Assembly (NCBI GenBank): GCA_964432985.1
Contig: CAYSPT010000007.1
Location: 1 to 64,000 of the forward strand
DNA: 64,000 nucleotides
DNA from: CAYSPT01 sp964432985
GTDB taxonomy: Bacteria; Muiribacteriota; CAYSPT01
Direction of reading: 5' to 3'
Shown here: piece after piece, positions 33,398 to 42,789 of the stretch
How the letters are laid out: the number at the start of each line of letters is the position of its first letter
Numbering within the stretch: position 1 is the stretch's first letter
Program-made: the position numbers and the translations under genes
The notes under the pieces: model-generated
Told to the model about the DNA's origin: nothing
The model's input: only the letters and a program-made list of their open reading frames with translations
Database searches by the model: none

Positions 33398-35407
33398 TTA
33401 GTACGCGAACGACGTGTAGTAGAATATCTGGTACTCCAGCGGATAACTTCCGAACTCTGTGTCATCACTTCCCCGGAAAAAATTGCCTTTGAGTCCGGTT
33501 GTGGCATTTTGATTGGCAAACGTATAGCTAATATCCGGGATCATCAAGTAGCTGCTGTCGTCAATATTCAAAACCAGTGAACATCCCACCTGAAAATCCT
33601 CCTGGAACAGCGACCGGAAGGTAAGGTTCCCGAAAAGGTATTTGTGGCTGTTGCGGAACTGGCGGTCGAGATCAAAAATGTTGTAGGCAGTGAACACTTC
33701 CGTGAACCGGTGCTCTTCCTGCTCGAGAAACTTCAGGTAGTTGCGGAAACTGTTTTTACTCCAGTTTTCATTATCGTAATAATATTCAAGGGCAAAGTTC
33801 ATTCCTTCCAACCAGTCAATGTCGGTGAATGTGTGCTGCAAACGGCTGCCAACCAAATACGCACGGTACGACGAATCGGTCAGGGGCATCGGTTTGTACG
33901 TCTGGTCCTGCTTGTCGAAGATGAACTCCTCACGGCTGCTTTGGTTTTTGAAAAGTCCCTGGGCAAAGAGCGTCAGGTCACTGTAGTCTCCTACCGGTAT
34001 AGCGCAGTTCAACTCGGTACCGTGAACCGGTCCAGCCCCCTGCTGAAATTTGCTGAAAGCAAACAGGCTGAAATTACCCATGTTAACCGACAATTTAGGA
34101 ACAAACGGCATTTCACCAGCGGTTTCCGTCTTGTTACCATCCTCGTCGGGAATGACAATTCCCAGGAGTTCCATAGAAAAGTTGACGTCGAAGGGGAAGG
34201 TAAAATGCACAAATGGGTTTCCCTCGGCCTCTTCAATCGGACGAAGTGGATCCCGTTTGTAATTGATGACGTCGATGGGATTGAAGAACGTGCCACTGCC
34301 CCATTTGATGAACTGTTTACCGATTCTGAGCGTGAAATACCTGGCCAGAGTGTCGATGTAGACCGCCTTGATTTTAAAGTTCGTCTCCCTGGTGGTGGTC
34401 TGGTCGAAGATGGCGCTGAGGGATTCATTGCTTTTGAAGCTTGCCAGGTAGAAGTCAACCGGGGTGTAGACACCATCCAGCCGGAGAAATCCATTGGCCA
34501 TGCTTCCCAAAGAGCTTTTCACGATAAGTGACCCACGGTTGAAGCACCGGAACCGATTGAACATGAGCCTGTTGGAACGATTTATGACACGGAACGTGTC
34601 GTAGTCCTGGGACCCAAACTCACTGTAAAGGTTTACCCGAATCGAGGCTTCCTGATCATCTTCATCATCGAAGCTGAATCCGTAATCCTCCTCATCGCCG
34701 CCTAACCCGTAATCGGTTGTATCTTCATCTCCGTCATCAAATTCGAATATGCTGTCGCCTGACTCCTCGCCGTCCCCGTACACCCCATATTCATCGTCGT
34801 TATCAGCTCCATCTGAATAACCTGTACCGTCTTCGCTATCTCCGTAATAAGCTCCGTCCGAATAACCTATACCGTCTTCGTCCCGCTCTCCCCCGGATAC
34901 CGTTTGGGTCTGCCCGGATACCGTTGGGGGTCGCACGAATTCAGCCTGCCTGGTTTCTTGATCGGACGTACTGAAGGGTGACACGTGTAGTTTGAGAGCC
35001 CTGGCAATGGGATTAAGCGGCAGATAGAGTTCCCCTTCCACCACACGGGGAGGAGTTCTGAGCGATACTCGTGACCCGTCAACCATGAGTATGGAAATTC
35101 CGGGAGCCAGGAGAACTACATGTTTCCCAAGCTCAAGTCGGCAGGCCTGGTCGTTGAAGTCGCGAAGCGCCTTCATTCCAGGGATGGAAGCGATAAATGA
35201 AAACGGCACGTACAGAGCGCCGCTTTTGTGCTGCAGAAACATCGAACGGGGAACAGGCTGCCCATCTATCATGAGTCCGGCGACATCTGGTGGAATAGAC
35301 GGAGTGTAACTACCGGCAGTTGCCGCAACTGGTAAAAAATGGCCCAAAAAAAGCACAATCATACCGACATACGACAAAAAAGCTGTAAATCGACGATTAT
35401 TTATCAT
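33398..35407 (-). CDS. Outer-membrane beta-barrel protein with N-terminal copper amine oxidase-like domain
   Basis: About 669 residues. After a signal peptide (cleavage near ATAG), residues 35-150 look like the copper amine oxidase N-terminal-like domain found in cell-envelope proteins (MIDGQPVPRSMFLQHKSGALYVPFSF, then a second DGSRVSLR repeat; shown here only in part). Next is a very acidic Gly/Asp/Tyr-rich linker of about 90 residues with YSDGA and DGEESGD repeats, probably disordered and calcium-binding. The rest (from about 250) is an amphipathic barrel with LRIGKQFIKWGSGTFFNPIDV, which resembles the same conserved barrel segment as the protein at 18079. The last residues are FYYTSFAY. 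GGAG lies seven bases before the ATG at 35407. Transport or surface attachment functions are possible. Confidence 0.8.
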   Translation of the reverse strand: MINNRRFTAFLSYVGMIVLFLGHFLPVAATAGSYTPSIPPDVAGLMIDGQPVPRSMFLQHKSGALYVPFSFIASIPGMKALRDFNDQACRLELGKHVVLLAPGISILMVDGSRVSLRTPPRVVEGELYLPLNPIARALKLHVSPFSTSDQETRQAEFVRPPTVSGQTQTVSGGERDEDGIGYSDGAYYGDSEDGTGYSDGADNDDEYGVYGDGEESGDSIFEFDDGDEDTTDYGLGGDEEDYGFSFDDEDDQEASIRVNLYSEFGSQDYDTFRVINRSNRLMFNRFRCFNRGSLIVKSSLGSMANGFLRLDGVYTPVDFYLASFKSNESLSAIFDQTTTRETNFKIKAVYIDTLARYFTLRIGKQFIKWGSGTFFNPIDVINYKRDPLRPIEEAEGNPFVHFTFPFDVNFSMELLGIVIPDEDGNKTETAGEMPFVPKLSVNMGNFSLFAFSKFQQGAGPVHGTELNCAIPVGDYSDLTLFAQGLFKNQSSREEFIFDKQDQTYKPMPLTDSSYRAYLVGSRLQHTFTDIDWLEGMNFALEYYYDNENWSKNSFRNYLKFLEQEEHRFTEVFTAYNIFDLDRQFRNSHKYLFGNLTFRSLFQEDFQVGCSLVLNIDDSSYLMIPDISYTFANQNATTGLKGNFFRGSDDTEFGSYPLEYQIFYYTSFAY

Positions 35408-35476
35408 ACGATCACTCCAGGAATACAGACACTTCAGGCAAAGGACACCTATCGTTATCAAAGATATCGGTAGATG

Positions 35477-35537
35477 AACCCGGAAAATGCAGTAGACTTT
35501 CTACATACAGATAGGAATAAACATATTTTCCGGGTTT
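35477..35537. repeat. Dispersed ~62-bp hairpin repeat, copy 2
   Basis: Inverted ends AACCCGGAAAAT and ATTTTCCGGGTT match perfectly over 12 bases, and the core contains GCAGTAGACTTTCT. It lies upstream of the beta-barrel gene and downstream of the DUF362 gene. Confidence 0.7.
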
Positions 35538-35568
35538 GAGAAAAAATATGATGGGACTTAATCCACAT

Positions 35569-35605
35569 ATTTCATAAGTATACCTGCTGCGGCAACTTAT
35601 GAAAT
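35569..35605 (-). terminator. Hairpin after the DUF362 gene
   Basis: An 11-bp perfect stem (ATTTCATAAGT and its complement) with a 15-base loop lies seven bases past the stop codon. It lacks a clear T-run, so the terminator role is uncertain. Confidence 0.45.
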
Positions 35606-35612
35606 AAGCGGG

Positions 35613-36734
35613 TTATTTCATCCAGGCAACCCGCTCGCCGGTAAGTTGTTCCTGCAAATCGGCGTATTCTCTGTACAGTTCACCCCAGCCTGTCCTGGCA
35701 AGCCACTTGTTAAAAATGCGTTTGCCCTTCAGAGGGTACCAGAAAAAGTCATGATAAAAATACGAGGCGAAAATGAACATGTATACCACCGGTGTGTGGA
35801 AGAAAAACCATTGAGCCCACTTGAACGGTCCGAACCATAGAGCATCCCCTGCGCGTGATGCCAGGTTGTCTCCCACGGTATAGTCCAGGATGATGTTTGA
35901 AACATCGTCACCTACCAATTCGATGTTCTCCGGCCGGCCGTTTCCCAAACCCTCGGAATCGGCCAGGCTGATGTATTTAAGCTGCAAGGGGTCGAATCCC
36001 ATCAGTTTTGCAGCGACTGCATCGATGGCCACCATATCACCACTGGCCAGCAGGACATTGGTTACATGGGGCTTCATGGTCCGGGGTCCGGGACCTTCTG
36101 CGGATGTAGTTCCGTCCATAATGGCAAACAGCCCCGTGTGAATATCTTTCTGGATACGGAGAAGATCCACCAGGGTCTCGTGGATCCAGCTATGTGTGTA
36201 ATGGCGTTTGGTGTTGATCAGTCCACCGAAAGCGTTCTTCATGGCGCCGGTGGTGGTCGTGTAAATGTGCGTTTTCATGGTGGGCAGATGAACGATGTTC
36301 TTCCCTTTAAAAAAATCGGGTACAGTGAAATGGTTGCCGTACACCCGGGAAAGCCCGTGAGAGTTGAAATCCAACGGGTAATCCACCCATTCGACATCAC
36401 GGAAATTGTAGATGACGGGTATGTCGTATTTTTTGTAGATACCCTCGAACAGAAGCAGTTTCTCTCCTATGAAGGGATCAGTTACCACCGTGTTGTTTTC
36501 CACCGCCGTGATGTTTGTATTGCCCATTGCTTGAAGCGCTTTTACAGTCCCCTCAAGTTGCCAGGGGGTGGAGTTCGAGCCGGGGAACGGTAGATGCCAG
36601 GAGATGTTGTCTTTCAGGATGGTGGTCTTGCCTGGATCGATATATTTTTCCATCTCAGCCAGGTCACACAACCGCTGCACATCTTTTAAAACAGTAGCCG
36701 GAGAAGTTTTAACAACAGCAACTTTAGATTTCAT
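35613..36734 (-). CDS. DUF362 domain protein with C-terminal membrane segment
   Basis: A 373-residue protein matching the DUF362 family: VAVVKTSPATVLKDVQRL, then DNISWHLPFPGSNSTPWQLEG, LPTMKTHIYTTTTGAMKNAFGGL and GDMVAIDAVAAKLMGF (longest quoted piece 19 residues or fewer). No ferredoxin motif is attached, unlike many DUF362 proteins. Near residues 305-330 a hydrophobic aromatic stretch (WFFFHTPVVYMFIFASYFY) could be a membrane anchor. The function of DUF362 is not established; links to redox chemistry and to cofactor or lipid metabolism are context-based. AGGAGG lies ten bases before the ATG. It follows the PilZ-HMG-CoA reductase fusion by 46 bases on the same strand and is probably co-transcribed with it. 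Confidence 0.87.
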   Translation of the reverse strand: MKSKVAVVKTSPATVLKDVQRLCDLAEMEKYIDPGKTTILKDNISWHLPFPGSNSTPWQLEGTVKALQAMGNTNITAVENNTVVTDPFIGEKLLLFEGIYKKYDIPVIYNFRDVEWVDYPLDFNSHGLSRVYGNHFTVPDFFKGKNIVHLPTMKTHIYTTTTGAMKNAFGGLINTKRHYTHSWIHETLVDLLRIQKDIHTGLFAIMDGTTSAEGPGPRTMKPHVTNVLLASGDMVAIDAVAAKLMGFDPLQLKYISLADSEGLGNGRPENIELVGDDVSNIILDYTVGDNLASRAGDALWFGPFKWAQWFFFHTPVVYMFIFASYFYHDFFWYPLKGKRIFNKWLARTGWGELYREYADLQEQLTGERVAWMK

Positions 36735-36780
36735 TTACATATAACCTCCTGGAATCAACAGATAGGTGAAATAGGTGACT

Positions 36781-39534
36781 TTATCCGAACACATAACGGT
36801 ACCGGCTGGTAATGAGGTGCGCCAGATTGGCATACACCCGGCCGAGAAAACCGAATCGGTTTATATTGTGTACGAGAAGGTAGAGATTGAAGCGCACCGC
36901 TGCCAAATCGAGCGCGTTCATGAGCAGCACACCGAAAAATTCGGTTTTACCGAATTTCAAACCGGACATCCGGTTCAGCTCATCCAGGTAAAACTCGGCG
37001 TACTTGTTGAAATTGTCAGTGAAGTTATCCCTGGCCAGCACGAAGATGAGGAACTCCACCAGGTCGTGCTGGGGATTCTGAATCAGCGACAGTTCCCAGT
37101 CATACATAATGGGAAAATCCCCATCTTTGTGGCGTCTGAACAGGATGTTGCGAGGATTGCTGTCGTTGTGAGACAGCGTCATCGGGAACCGCTGCATCCC
37201 CTCGGTGTGATCGTACAGCTTACGCAGGTACTTGTTCAGAATCTTCTGAAGCTCCTTGGAGACGATATCGGTGTGACGGGAGTAGTTGTACTTGGTCAAT
37301 TCTCTCAGCAGGTGCCGGCACTGGTAGATGGTATCCGGATTATATTTTTTCAAGGGCACCGCTTCCATCAGAGCCTCGTAATTGTCCAGGTAAATCGAAT
37401 GAATCTCCGCCAGTGTGGACAGAACCTTCTTGATCCGCGGTTCTGTCCATTCACTGATGTCGTCGATCTTGTTCAGCATGGGCTGGTCGCTGAAATCTTC
37501 CATGAGAACAGAGTAAATGCCCCGGTCCTCATTTATCATACTTCCGTAAAGTCGTGGGAAATAGCGCTTGACCCGGTCATCCGCTTGTTCGTACATAAGA
37601 ATTTCCCGCACGCAGCTGCGGTCGTATCCGAACACATCATGGTACGCCTCGAAGAGACCCGGCAGCCGGTCTTCACCGGAAAGCCGCGCAATGTTGATTC
37701 CGATCTCCACCATCTCCGTGTCGGAAGATTTAAGTTTCAACACCAACGGCTCGCTCCACGACCGTTTACCCTTCTCAAATGAAAGGGTGTATTTGAAAAT
37801 ACCGGTGTACCCTACCCTCCGCTTGTTGAGGATGGACGAGGTGACACCGGCACTGGCGTCGATGACTTTCTTCCTGGCCGATACGACCTTGCATTCCTTG
37901 TCGTACACCATCTTGTTGAAAAAGCGTTTATTGACCTCGGATCGAGCCAGGGTCTTTTTCGGACGGTTACGACCGAGTTTCTCGTGGGCGTGGACGAAAT
38001 CTCCCGAGCCAATGGCCGCCATGGTGGAAAGGTCCAGCGAAAGACAGGCCGCCGCAATGATTTCCGCCAGGCGGAACACCCGTCCGCTCCCGTAGCAGCC
38101 CATGATATCCAGGCACTCACGCTGAGAAGGAAGGTTCGTGCCTCCTCCCACGGTCCCTATGACGAGTGAGGGAAGAAAAGCGGAAATACGCACTCCTCCC
38201 TCCTCCTGGTTCACTTTGAGAATACCCCCGGACGATTCGTGCACACAGGCTATGTCCTGGCCCGTAGCGGTAAAAATCCCCGCCACCACGTTGGCAAAAT
38301 TGATATTGGCCCCGAACATTCCGATTTGTGAGGCGGCCACCTCAGCGTGTCGCCAGCCTTCAACGAGTTCTTCCGGCTTTACCCTGAGCAGGCGCCTGAG
38401 GACGTTTTCTTTAACGAAAGCATCAGCTACCACGCCGACACCCCGGCCGGATATAAAGTTCTGGTAGTTAATTTTCTTGTCACCGGAGAAGTTACCTTCG
38501 ATCCGGTAATAAGAGTACTTGATGGAGGGATCGTTCTTGATTTTAGTCTCTATCCACTCGCAGGCGAAGAAGGTGCAGGCCGATGTCATGTTCTGGCCGC
38601 TGGCATCGCCGGTATCGTAGAAGAACTTGATGTGCAGTGCGTTGTTGAACAGCACTGATTCGAGCCTTGTCAGCCTGGCCACGGAAGACACCGACTCGGC
38701 TTTTTTCACTATTTTTGCCTGGTGCTGCTCGATCCACTTCTGCAGATTGATGGCGCCGTCCATGTTTTCGCATACAAACATTGGGGCGCGAATCATGTGT
38801 TGCCTGGTAACGTGAACCCTGATGCCGCCGCACATGCTGCACGCCTTGGCCCCGCGGGTGATCGAGCTTACCAGGGCTCCCTCGGAGGTGGCAATCGGCA
38901 CGGCGACATACCCGTCGGTGTAGGTGCCTTTGACCAGGATCGGGCCGGCAATGCCAACCGGGACTTCCACGGTACCGATGTAGTTCTCGATATGTCCCAC
39001 CACCCTGTCCTGGTAAAGCCGGTTGCTTTTCAGAAACCGGGCGTTGATACCGTAGTGCTCCTTGATCCATTCGATTCGGCTCTTTACAGCTTCGTCACCG
39101 TAGTGATTTTCCATTCTTGAAGCAGGCAGGCGGTCCGGTTTTGAGGATTTCTGCTTGGGGGTGGACGCGGCTTTTCGCTTCTTGGCGGGTTTCTTTGCTT
39201 CCATCAGCTTCTTGAACACACGATCCAGTTGGTTTATCTGATCGTCATTGGCGACCATCACACCAACATTGACTTTCCGGGAAAGATCATCTCGCTTCGA
39301 GTACACTATCTTCAAACCCTCCACACAGTAATCCATTTCCGGCTTATCTATGTACATGGCTGAGATGATGTCTCCCGGTCGAATCTCCCGGTCTTCATCG
39401 GGCACCACCACACCGAGCCCTTCCCTGCTGCGGTCTACAATAAACCCTGAAAAGGACTGGTCGCATATGAAAAAAAGCACCCGGGGCTCCCGGTAGAGAT
39501 GAAAGTAAGTACGGGATTCTTTGCGGTTTGCCAT
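36781..39534 (-). CDS. Three-domain fusion: PilZ, class I HMG-CoA reductase, APH-type kinase
   Basis: About 917 residues in one uninterrupted frame. Residues 1-108 form a PilZ domain with both c-di-GMP motifs, RKESR (4-8) and DRSREG (34-39). A basic linker (about 112-140) leads to a class I HMG-CoA reductase (about 145-535) with ENYIGTVEVPVGIAGP, TSEGA (E218), TGDASGQNM, SGDKK (K353), TGQD (D427) and FVHAH (H517); all four catalytic residues are present. The C-terminal part (about 560-900) is an aminoglycoside phosphotransferase/choline kinase fold with HNDSNPRN and a following YDWE, so it looks active as a kinase. HMG-CoA reductase makes mevalonate, so c-di-GMP may control isoprenoid synthesis. 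The kinase substrate is unknown. A TTG 18 bases upstream is an alternative start. It sits between an exported protein and DUF362. Confidence 0.9.
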   Translation of the reverse strand: MANRKESRTYFHLYREPRVLFFICDQSFSGFIVDRSREGLGVVVPDEDREIRPGDIISAMYIDKPEMDYCVEGLKIVYSKRDDLSRKVNVGVMVANDDQINQLDRVFKKLMEAKKPAKKRKAASTPKQKSSKPDRLPASRMENHYGDEAVKSRIEWIKEHYGINARFLKSNRLYQDRVVGHIENYIGTVEVPVGIAGPILVKGTYTDGYVAVPIATSEGALVSSITRGAKACSMCGGIRVHVTRQHMIRAPMFVCENMDGAINLQKWIEQHQAKIVKKAESVSSVARLTRLESVLFNNALHIKFFYDTGDASGQNMTSACTFFACEWIETKIKNDPSIKYSYYRIEGNFSGDKKINYQNFISGRGVGVVADAFVKENVLRRLLRVKPEELVEGWRHAEVAASQIGMFGANINFANVVAGIFTATGQDIACVHESSGGILKVNQEEGGVRISAFLPSLVIGTVGGGTNLPSQRECLDIMGCYGSGRVFRLAEIIAAACLSLDLSTMAAIGSGDFVHAHEKLGRNRPKKTLARSEVNKRFFNKMVYDKECKVVSARKKVIDASAGVTSSILNKRRVGYTGIFKYTLSFEKGKRSWSEPLVLKLKSSDTEMVEIGINIARLSGEDRLPGLFEAYHDVFGYDRSCVREILMYEQADDRVKRYFPRLYGSMINEDRGIYSVLMEDFSDQPMLNKIDDISEWTEPRIKKVLSTLAEIHSIYLDNYEALMEAVPLKKYNPDTIYQCRHLLRELTKYNYSRHTDIVSKELQKILNKYLRKLYDHTEGMQRFPMTLSHNDSNPRNILFRRHKDGDFPIMYDWELSLIQNPQHDLVEFLIFVLARDNFTDNFNKYAEFYLDELNRMSGLKFGKTEFFGVLLMNALDLAAVRFNLYLLVHNINRFGFLGRVYANLAHLITSRYRYVFG

Positions 39535-39566
39535 CAGGAATTGCTCATCCAATCTATGACTTGTCG

Positions 39567-40694
39567 TCAGATCTTATCTTTGTATTGTTCCCGGTATTTG
39601 TTCTTCAGCTTTTTCAGCTTTTTGAATTTGGTAATTAATTCCTGCAGATCATCTTCATCGAAGTTAGGATACCGCTCCTGTACTCTATTCAACTCTTTTT
39701 TGACCCGCGCTACATCAATTTTAGCCATAGCTCCGGGACGCAGTCTTTTGTACTCGACCATTAGTTTCCTGAATGCATCCAGATTGAATCCCGGATTGTT
39801 TTGCTGAAATTCCAGCAAAGCGGTTCGGATCTCGACCAGGTCACTTTCGTTGCAGTTGGGATCGAGCCTCTGCAGTTCCCCCATGACGCAATCGACAATT
39901 TCCTTGCCCACTTCGCCTGCGTTACCGGTCTGACCTTTGTCAGGTGTAACGGGAGTAACAGCGGCAGCTTCTCCGGTTTCGGCGCTCCCCATGCCATCGC
40001 CGCTGGATGTGCCGAAAAGCCAGCTGTACTTGTCCATCAGCTCCTGGGGGTCAGCCTGTGTTTCTCCAGGCTCCCCGGGATCTGCCACAGCGGTGTCCGC
40101 CGGGGCGGTTTCTTCTTCGCTGCCGGTATTGCTGGCCTGGGAAAGCTCTTCTTCAGCTTTTTCCCGGGCAGCCTCCAGACCGACACGGCTGGCTTCTATC
40201 CTGGTAGCCCCTCCTGCCAGGCTGCTGCGGGTAGCCTTACGAACCGCCCGAAATACGCTGAATGTAGCCTTTAATCCTGTCTTCAGCTCTGCTTTGTGCT
40301 CATCATTTGCTTCCTGGCAGACACTCTTGATCTCATCGCCGGTGAAATCGAGAATAGATTGAAGGGCCTCATTGATACCGACCGCCTGGCTGTCGAGTCC
40401 CTCGTCGGCGAAAAATTTCGCCGTATGGTGAAGAAACAAAGTGATGTTCCCCCCGGTGACCTCCCGGGACCGTACTACCCCTGAAATACTGGTTTTGATC
40501 GATTCGATTTCATCCTCCCCGCACGTCCCGTCAAAAAAAATACGGTCCAGGGTTTGCTTGTAACTGTTCAGTAAACTGTCAATGGAGCCGGAATCACCGG
40601 GACTTTCAGCAATTACCGGTACCGGTTGAGTCATTACTCCTGCAACTGAAATAGAGACAAGCACGAGCAGAGTGATAACCCGGTTTCTTTTCAT
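39567..40694 (-). CDS. Exported helical protein of unknown function
   Basis: A 375-residue protein with a signal peptide (MKRNRVITLLVLVSISVAG, cleavage near VIAES). The mature region is helical: an N-terminal domain with a cysteine in FDGTCGEDE and another in IKSVCQEANDE, then a low-complexity Glu/Ala/Thr/Pro/Gly linker (about 180-265), then a C-terminal charged domain. The last 110 residues contain two similar blocks, DPNCNESDLVEIRTALLEF and YPNFDEDDLQELITKFKKL, which look like repeats of one helical unit. I recognise no family. It is first in a leftward group with the PilZ-HMG-CoA reductase fusion (32-base gap) and DUF362, behind its own good promoter. Confidence 0.78.
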   Translation of the reverse strand: MKRNRVITLLVLVSISVAGVMTQPVPVIAESPGDSGSIDSLLNSYKQTLDRIFFDGTCGEDEIESIKTSISGVVRSREVTGGNITLFLHHTAKFFADEGLDSQAVGINEALQSILDFTGDEIKSVCQEANDEHKAELKTGLKATFSVFRAVRKATRSSLAGGATRIEASRVGLEAAREKAEEELSQASNTGSEEETAPADTAVADPGEPGETQADPQELMDKYSWLFGTSSGDGMGSAETGEAAAVTPVTPDKGQTGNAGEVGKEIVDCVMGELQRLDPNCNESDLVEIRTALLEFQQNNPGFNLDAFRKLMVEYKRLRPGAMAKIDVARVKKELNRVQERYPNFDEDDLQELITKFKKLKKLKNKYREQYKDKI

Positions 40695-40741
40695 CGGACT
40701 TCTTCCTCTCTGGAAATTGATCCGGCTTATTTCGCATATAT

Positions 40742-40770
40742 ATTGTAAGTCTATGACGAATTGAAGTCAA
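40742..40770 (-). promoter_or_regulatory. Sigma70-type promoter of the exported protein/HMG-CoA reductase group
   Basis: TTGACT (40765-40770) and TACAAT (40742-40747) are exactly 17 bases apart on the minus strand, about 48 bases upstream of the ATG at 40694. It likely serves the fusion gene and DUF362 as well. Confidence 0.75.
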
Positions 40771-40860
40771 TTCGAGAAAATAGAGAAGGGATATATAGAT
40801 TTTTTACCGAATAGAGATTGGTAACATTATTGTTTGTACATCAAGATTCTTGATGAATCG

Positions 40861-42789
40861 TCAAGATGAATCGTCAAGAAGGGCGGAAAGGTTTTTGTAG
40901 ACAGTCCGGGTTAATTTCTCCTGAACGCCGGGGGTCAGCAGCAGAAACGAGATCCCGTACTCATAGTACACTTCGTCCCCGGAGATTGATTTCCGGACCT
41001 GAACGACCCTTCCCGGGATCTTTTCGCCTTCCAATAACGGGTGGTTGGTGAATACCGAAATGACCACATCGTTGAGAGGAATTTCAAGATTTGTCACGAG
41101 AAGCATTCCCTTGACACTCAAGTTTTTGCAGCAACCTTTAAGCTCCCTCCGAATTTTACTGGAATTGACAACATGATAGAAAACAACCTGAATATCAGTA
41201 AAAACCCTGACATAACGCCGAAATCCAATTAACTTGCCGCGCCGTGGCCGGGACAGAGTTATGGATGGCGGTGCAGAATGATCCTGTTTCACCACTACAG
41301 TTTCGAATTGCAGAACCCGGAGTCTCTGTATCAGGATTAACTTGACACTGGGACTCAAGTTCTCCTTGAAAATCTCATGCTCCTCGAAGGGAAACCATTC
41401 CAGGTTAAGGAACTGCCCGTCGAAAGAGATGACCTTCACCGCCCTGGTAACGGTTTTTTTAAGACTGGCCACTATCTGTAGTTCCACATTCGTTCCCGGT
41501 TTCAGCATTTCGGGAGCTAAAATTACGATTTCGCTAATTCTCGTATTGGAGAACGACAGGACCGCTTCCCGTATCGTCTCATAACACTCTATGTCCTCCA
41601 GCAGGTGCTCCCGCCAGGCAGCAGGAGCGGCATGCATGTCCACCACAAGCAGCTGACCTCCGATCTTCAGCAGCTTTCTGCCCATCAGATTGAGGAGTTT
41701 CAATGTCGGAGAATCTATTTTTTTCAGCTTGTTGCACAGCAGGAATATTTTTAAAAAACCGGTGGTAAGGAGGTATTTTACGTTTTTTCTAAACTTAGGA
41801 AACGTGTCGGCATTGAGTAAGCCCCCGAGGGTAAGAAATGCCATATCGCCGTTTTTCTTGAAATCGAGGGAAAGATCTTTGGCCTTTTCCTCCCTGTCAG
41901 ACTGCGATTGGACTATTTTCTTGAAGCGGGTCCGGATTCTCTCACAGGCTGACATCCGCCCCGCTGCCTCAAGCAGCGAAAGGGCATTTCGCAGTAATTC
42001 CGGTGAACTTCCCTCAAGGTTGTTCTCAATTGTGAATTCGACTTCTTCCGGAGGAAAAGAGGTCAGGATGGAAATGATCTTCTCGAGGATAGTCTGCTCG
42101 TTTCGCTCCATCAGCTGAAACAGGGGGAGAACCGAGCTGGCGGCCTGAAAAGAACCGATCAGGTCGATGATTTGAAGAACAATGTACTCCTCGGCGTAGT
42201 GGACAGCGTTCAGGAGAGACTCGACACACGAGGGATCACCGATGACAGCGAGACTGCGTATGGCCGCTTCCTTGACGGGATTGTCAACGTGCGTCAGAAA
42301 CGGGACGATCGCCTCAACAGTTCTTTCATCACCAAAATATCCCAGCAGCTCTATCGAAGCGGCGACCGACCGGAACTCTCCGGGGTTGTCTATCCACTCC
42401 TTTAGCTTGTTGGTCAATACGGGAACGGGATCGAGATCTTTGAGTAAGGCCGTAATCTCCTCGTCAAGAGGCGGGCCGCCCAGTTTTATTAAAACAAGCA
42501 GTCCCTCAATGGCTTCTTTGCAGAAACAATTAAAAAGGGCTTCGACGACGTCGCGCTTCAGCTTAAAATCGGGAATAGTTAAAGATTCCAGCAGCAGATC
42601 CACGCTCCAGGGGGTACACCGGTCCCCGAGTTCACGGACCAGTTGTGCCGCGTGGTCGTCATCCGTTTCCCCGGTGAGTATGCTCCTGTATTTCTCAATC
42701 TGGGCTGAATCGATAATTGTTTTTACTCCCTGGGTGCAAAAAATATGAGGCTCTGAATATTTTTGGACTAATGTACTTACAGTATACAA
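40861..42789 (-). CDS. HEAT-repeat, STAS and PilZ (YcgR-type) multidomain protein
   Basis: A 642-residue cytoplasmic protein. The N-terminal half (about 40-300) is an alpha-helical HEAT-like solenoid (VAASIELLGYFGDERTVEA, VKEAAIRSLAVIGDPSCVE). A STAS-like domain follows (about 310-410, with LNADTFPKFRKNVKYLL and SPTLKLLNLMGRKL). After this comes a YcgR-N-like beta domain (about 430-515) and a C-terminal PilZ domain with RRYVR (524-528) and NLSVKG (556-561), the complete c-di-GMP site. The architecture suggests a c-di-GMP receptor that passes its signal through protein contacts; a motility brake or a partner-switching input are both possible. The first 30 residues are doubtful because no good ribosome binding site precedes 42789. 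It is upstream of, but separately transcribed from, the exported protein gene. Confidence 0.82.
   Translation of the reverse strand: MYTVSTLVQKYSEPHIFCTQGVKTIIDSAQIEKYRSILTGETDDDHAAQLVRELGDRCTPWSVDLLLESLTIPDFKLKRDVVEALFNCFCKEAIEGLLVLIKLGGPPLDEEITALLKDLDPVPVLTNKLKEWIDNPGEFRSVAASIELLGYFGDERTVEAIVPFLTHVDNPVKEAAIRSLAVIGDPSCVESLLNAVHYAEEYIVLQIIDLIGSFQAASSVLPLFQLMERNEQTILEKIISILTSFPPEEVEFTIENNLEGSSPELLRNALSLLEAAGRMSACERIRTRFKKIVQSQSDREEKAKDLSLDFKKNGDMAFLTLGGLLNADTFPKFRKNVKYLLTTGFLKIFLLCNKLKKIDSPTLKLLNLMGRKLLKIGGQLLVVDMHAAPAAWREHLLEDIECYETIREAVLSFSNTRISEIVILAPEMLKPGTNVELQIVASLKKTVTRAVKVISFDGQFLNLEWFPFEEHEIFKENLSPSVKLILIQRLRVLQFETVVVKQDHSAPPSITLSRPRRGKLIGFRRYVRVFTDIQVVFYHVVNSSKIRRELKGCCKNLSVKGMLLVTNLEIPLNDVVISVFTNHPLLEGEKIPGRVVQVRKSISGDEVYYEYGISFLLLTPGVQEKLTRTVYKNLSALLDDSS

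Noticed and set aside
36781..39534. Fusion as an assembly or frameshift artefact
   Set aside because: The frame is uninterrupted, each domain is complete and the linkers look natural. Neighbour spacing is normal for an operon.
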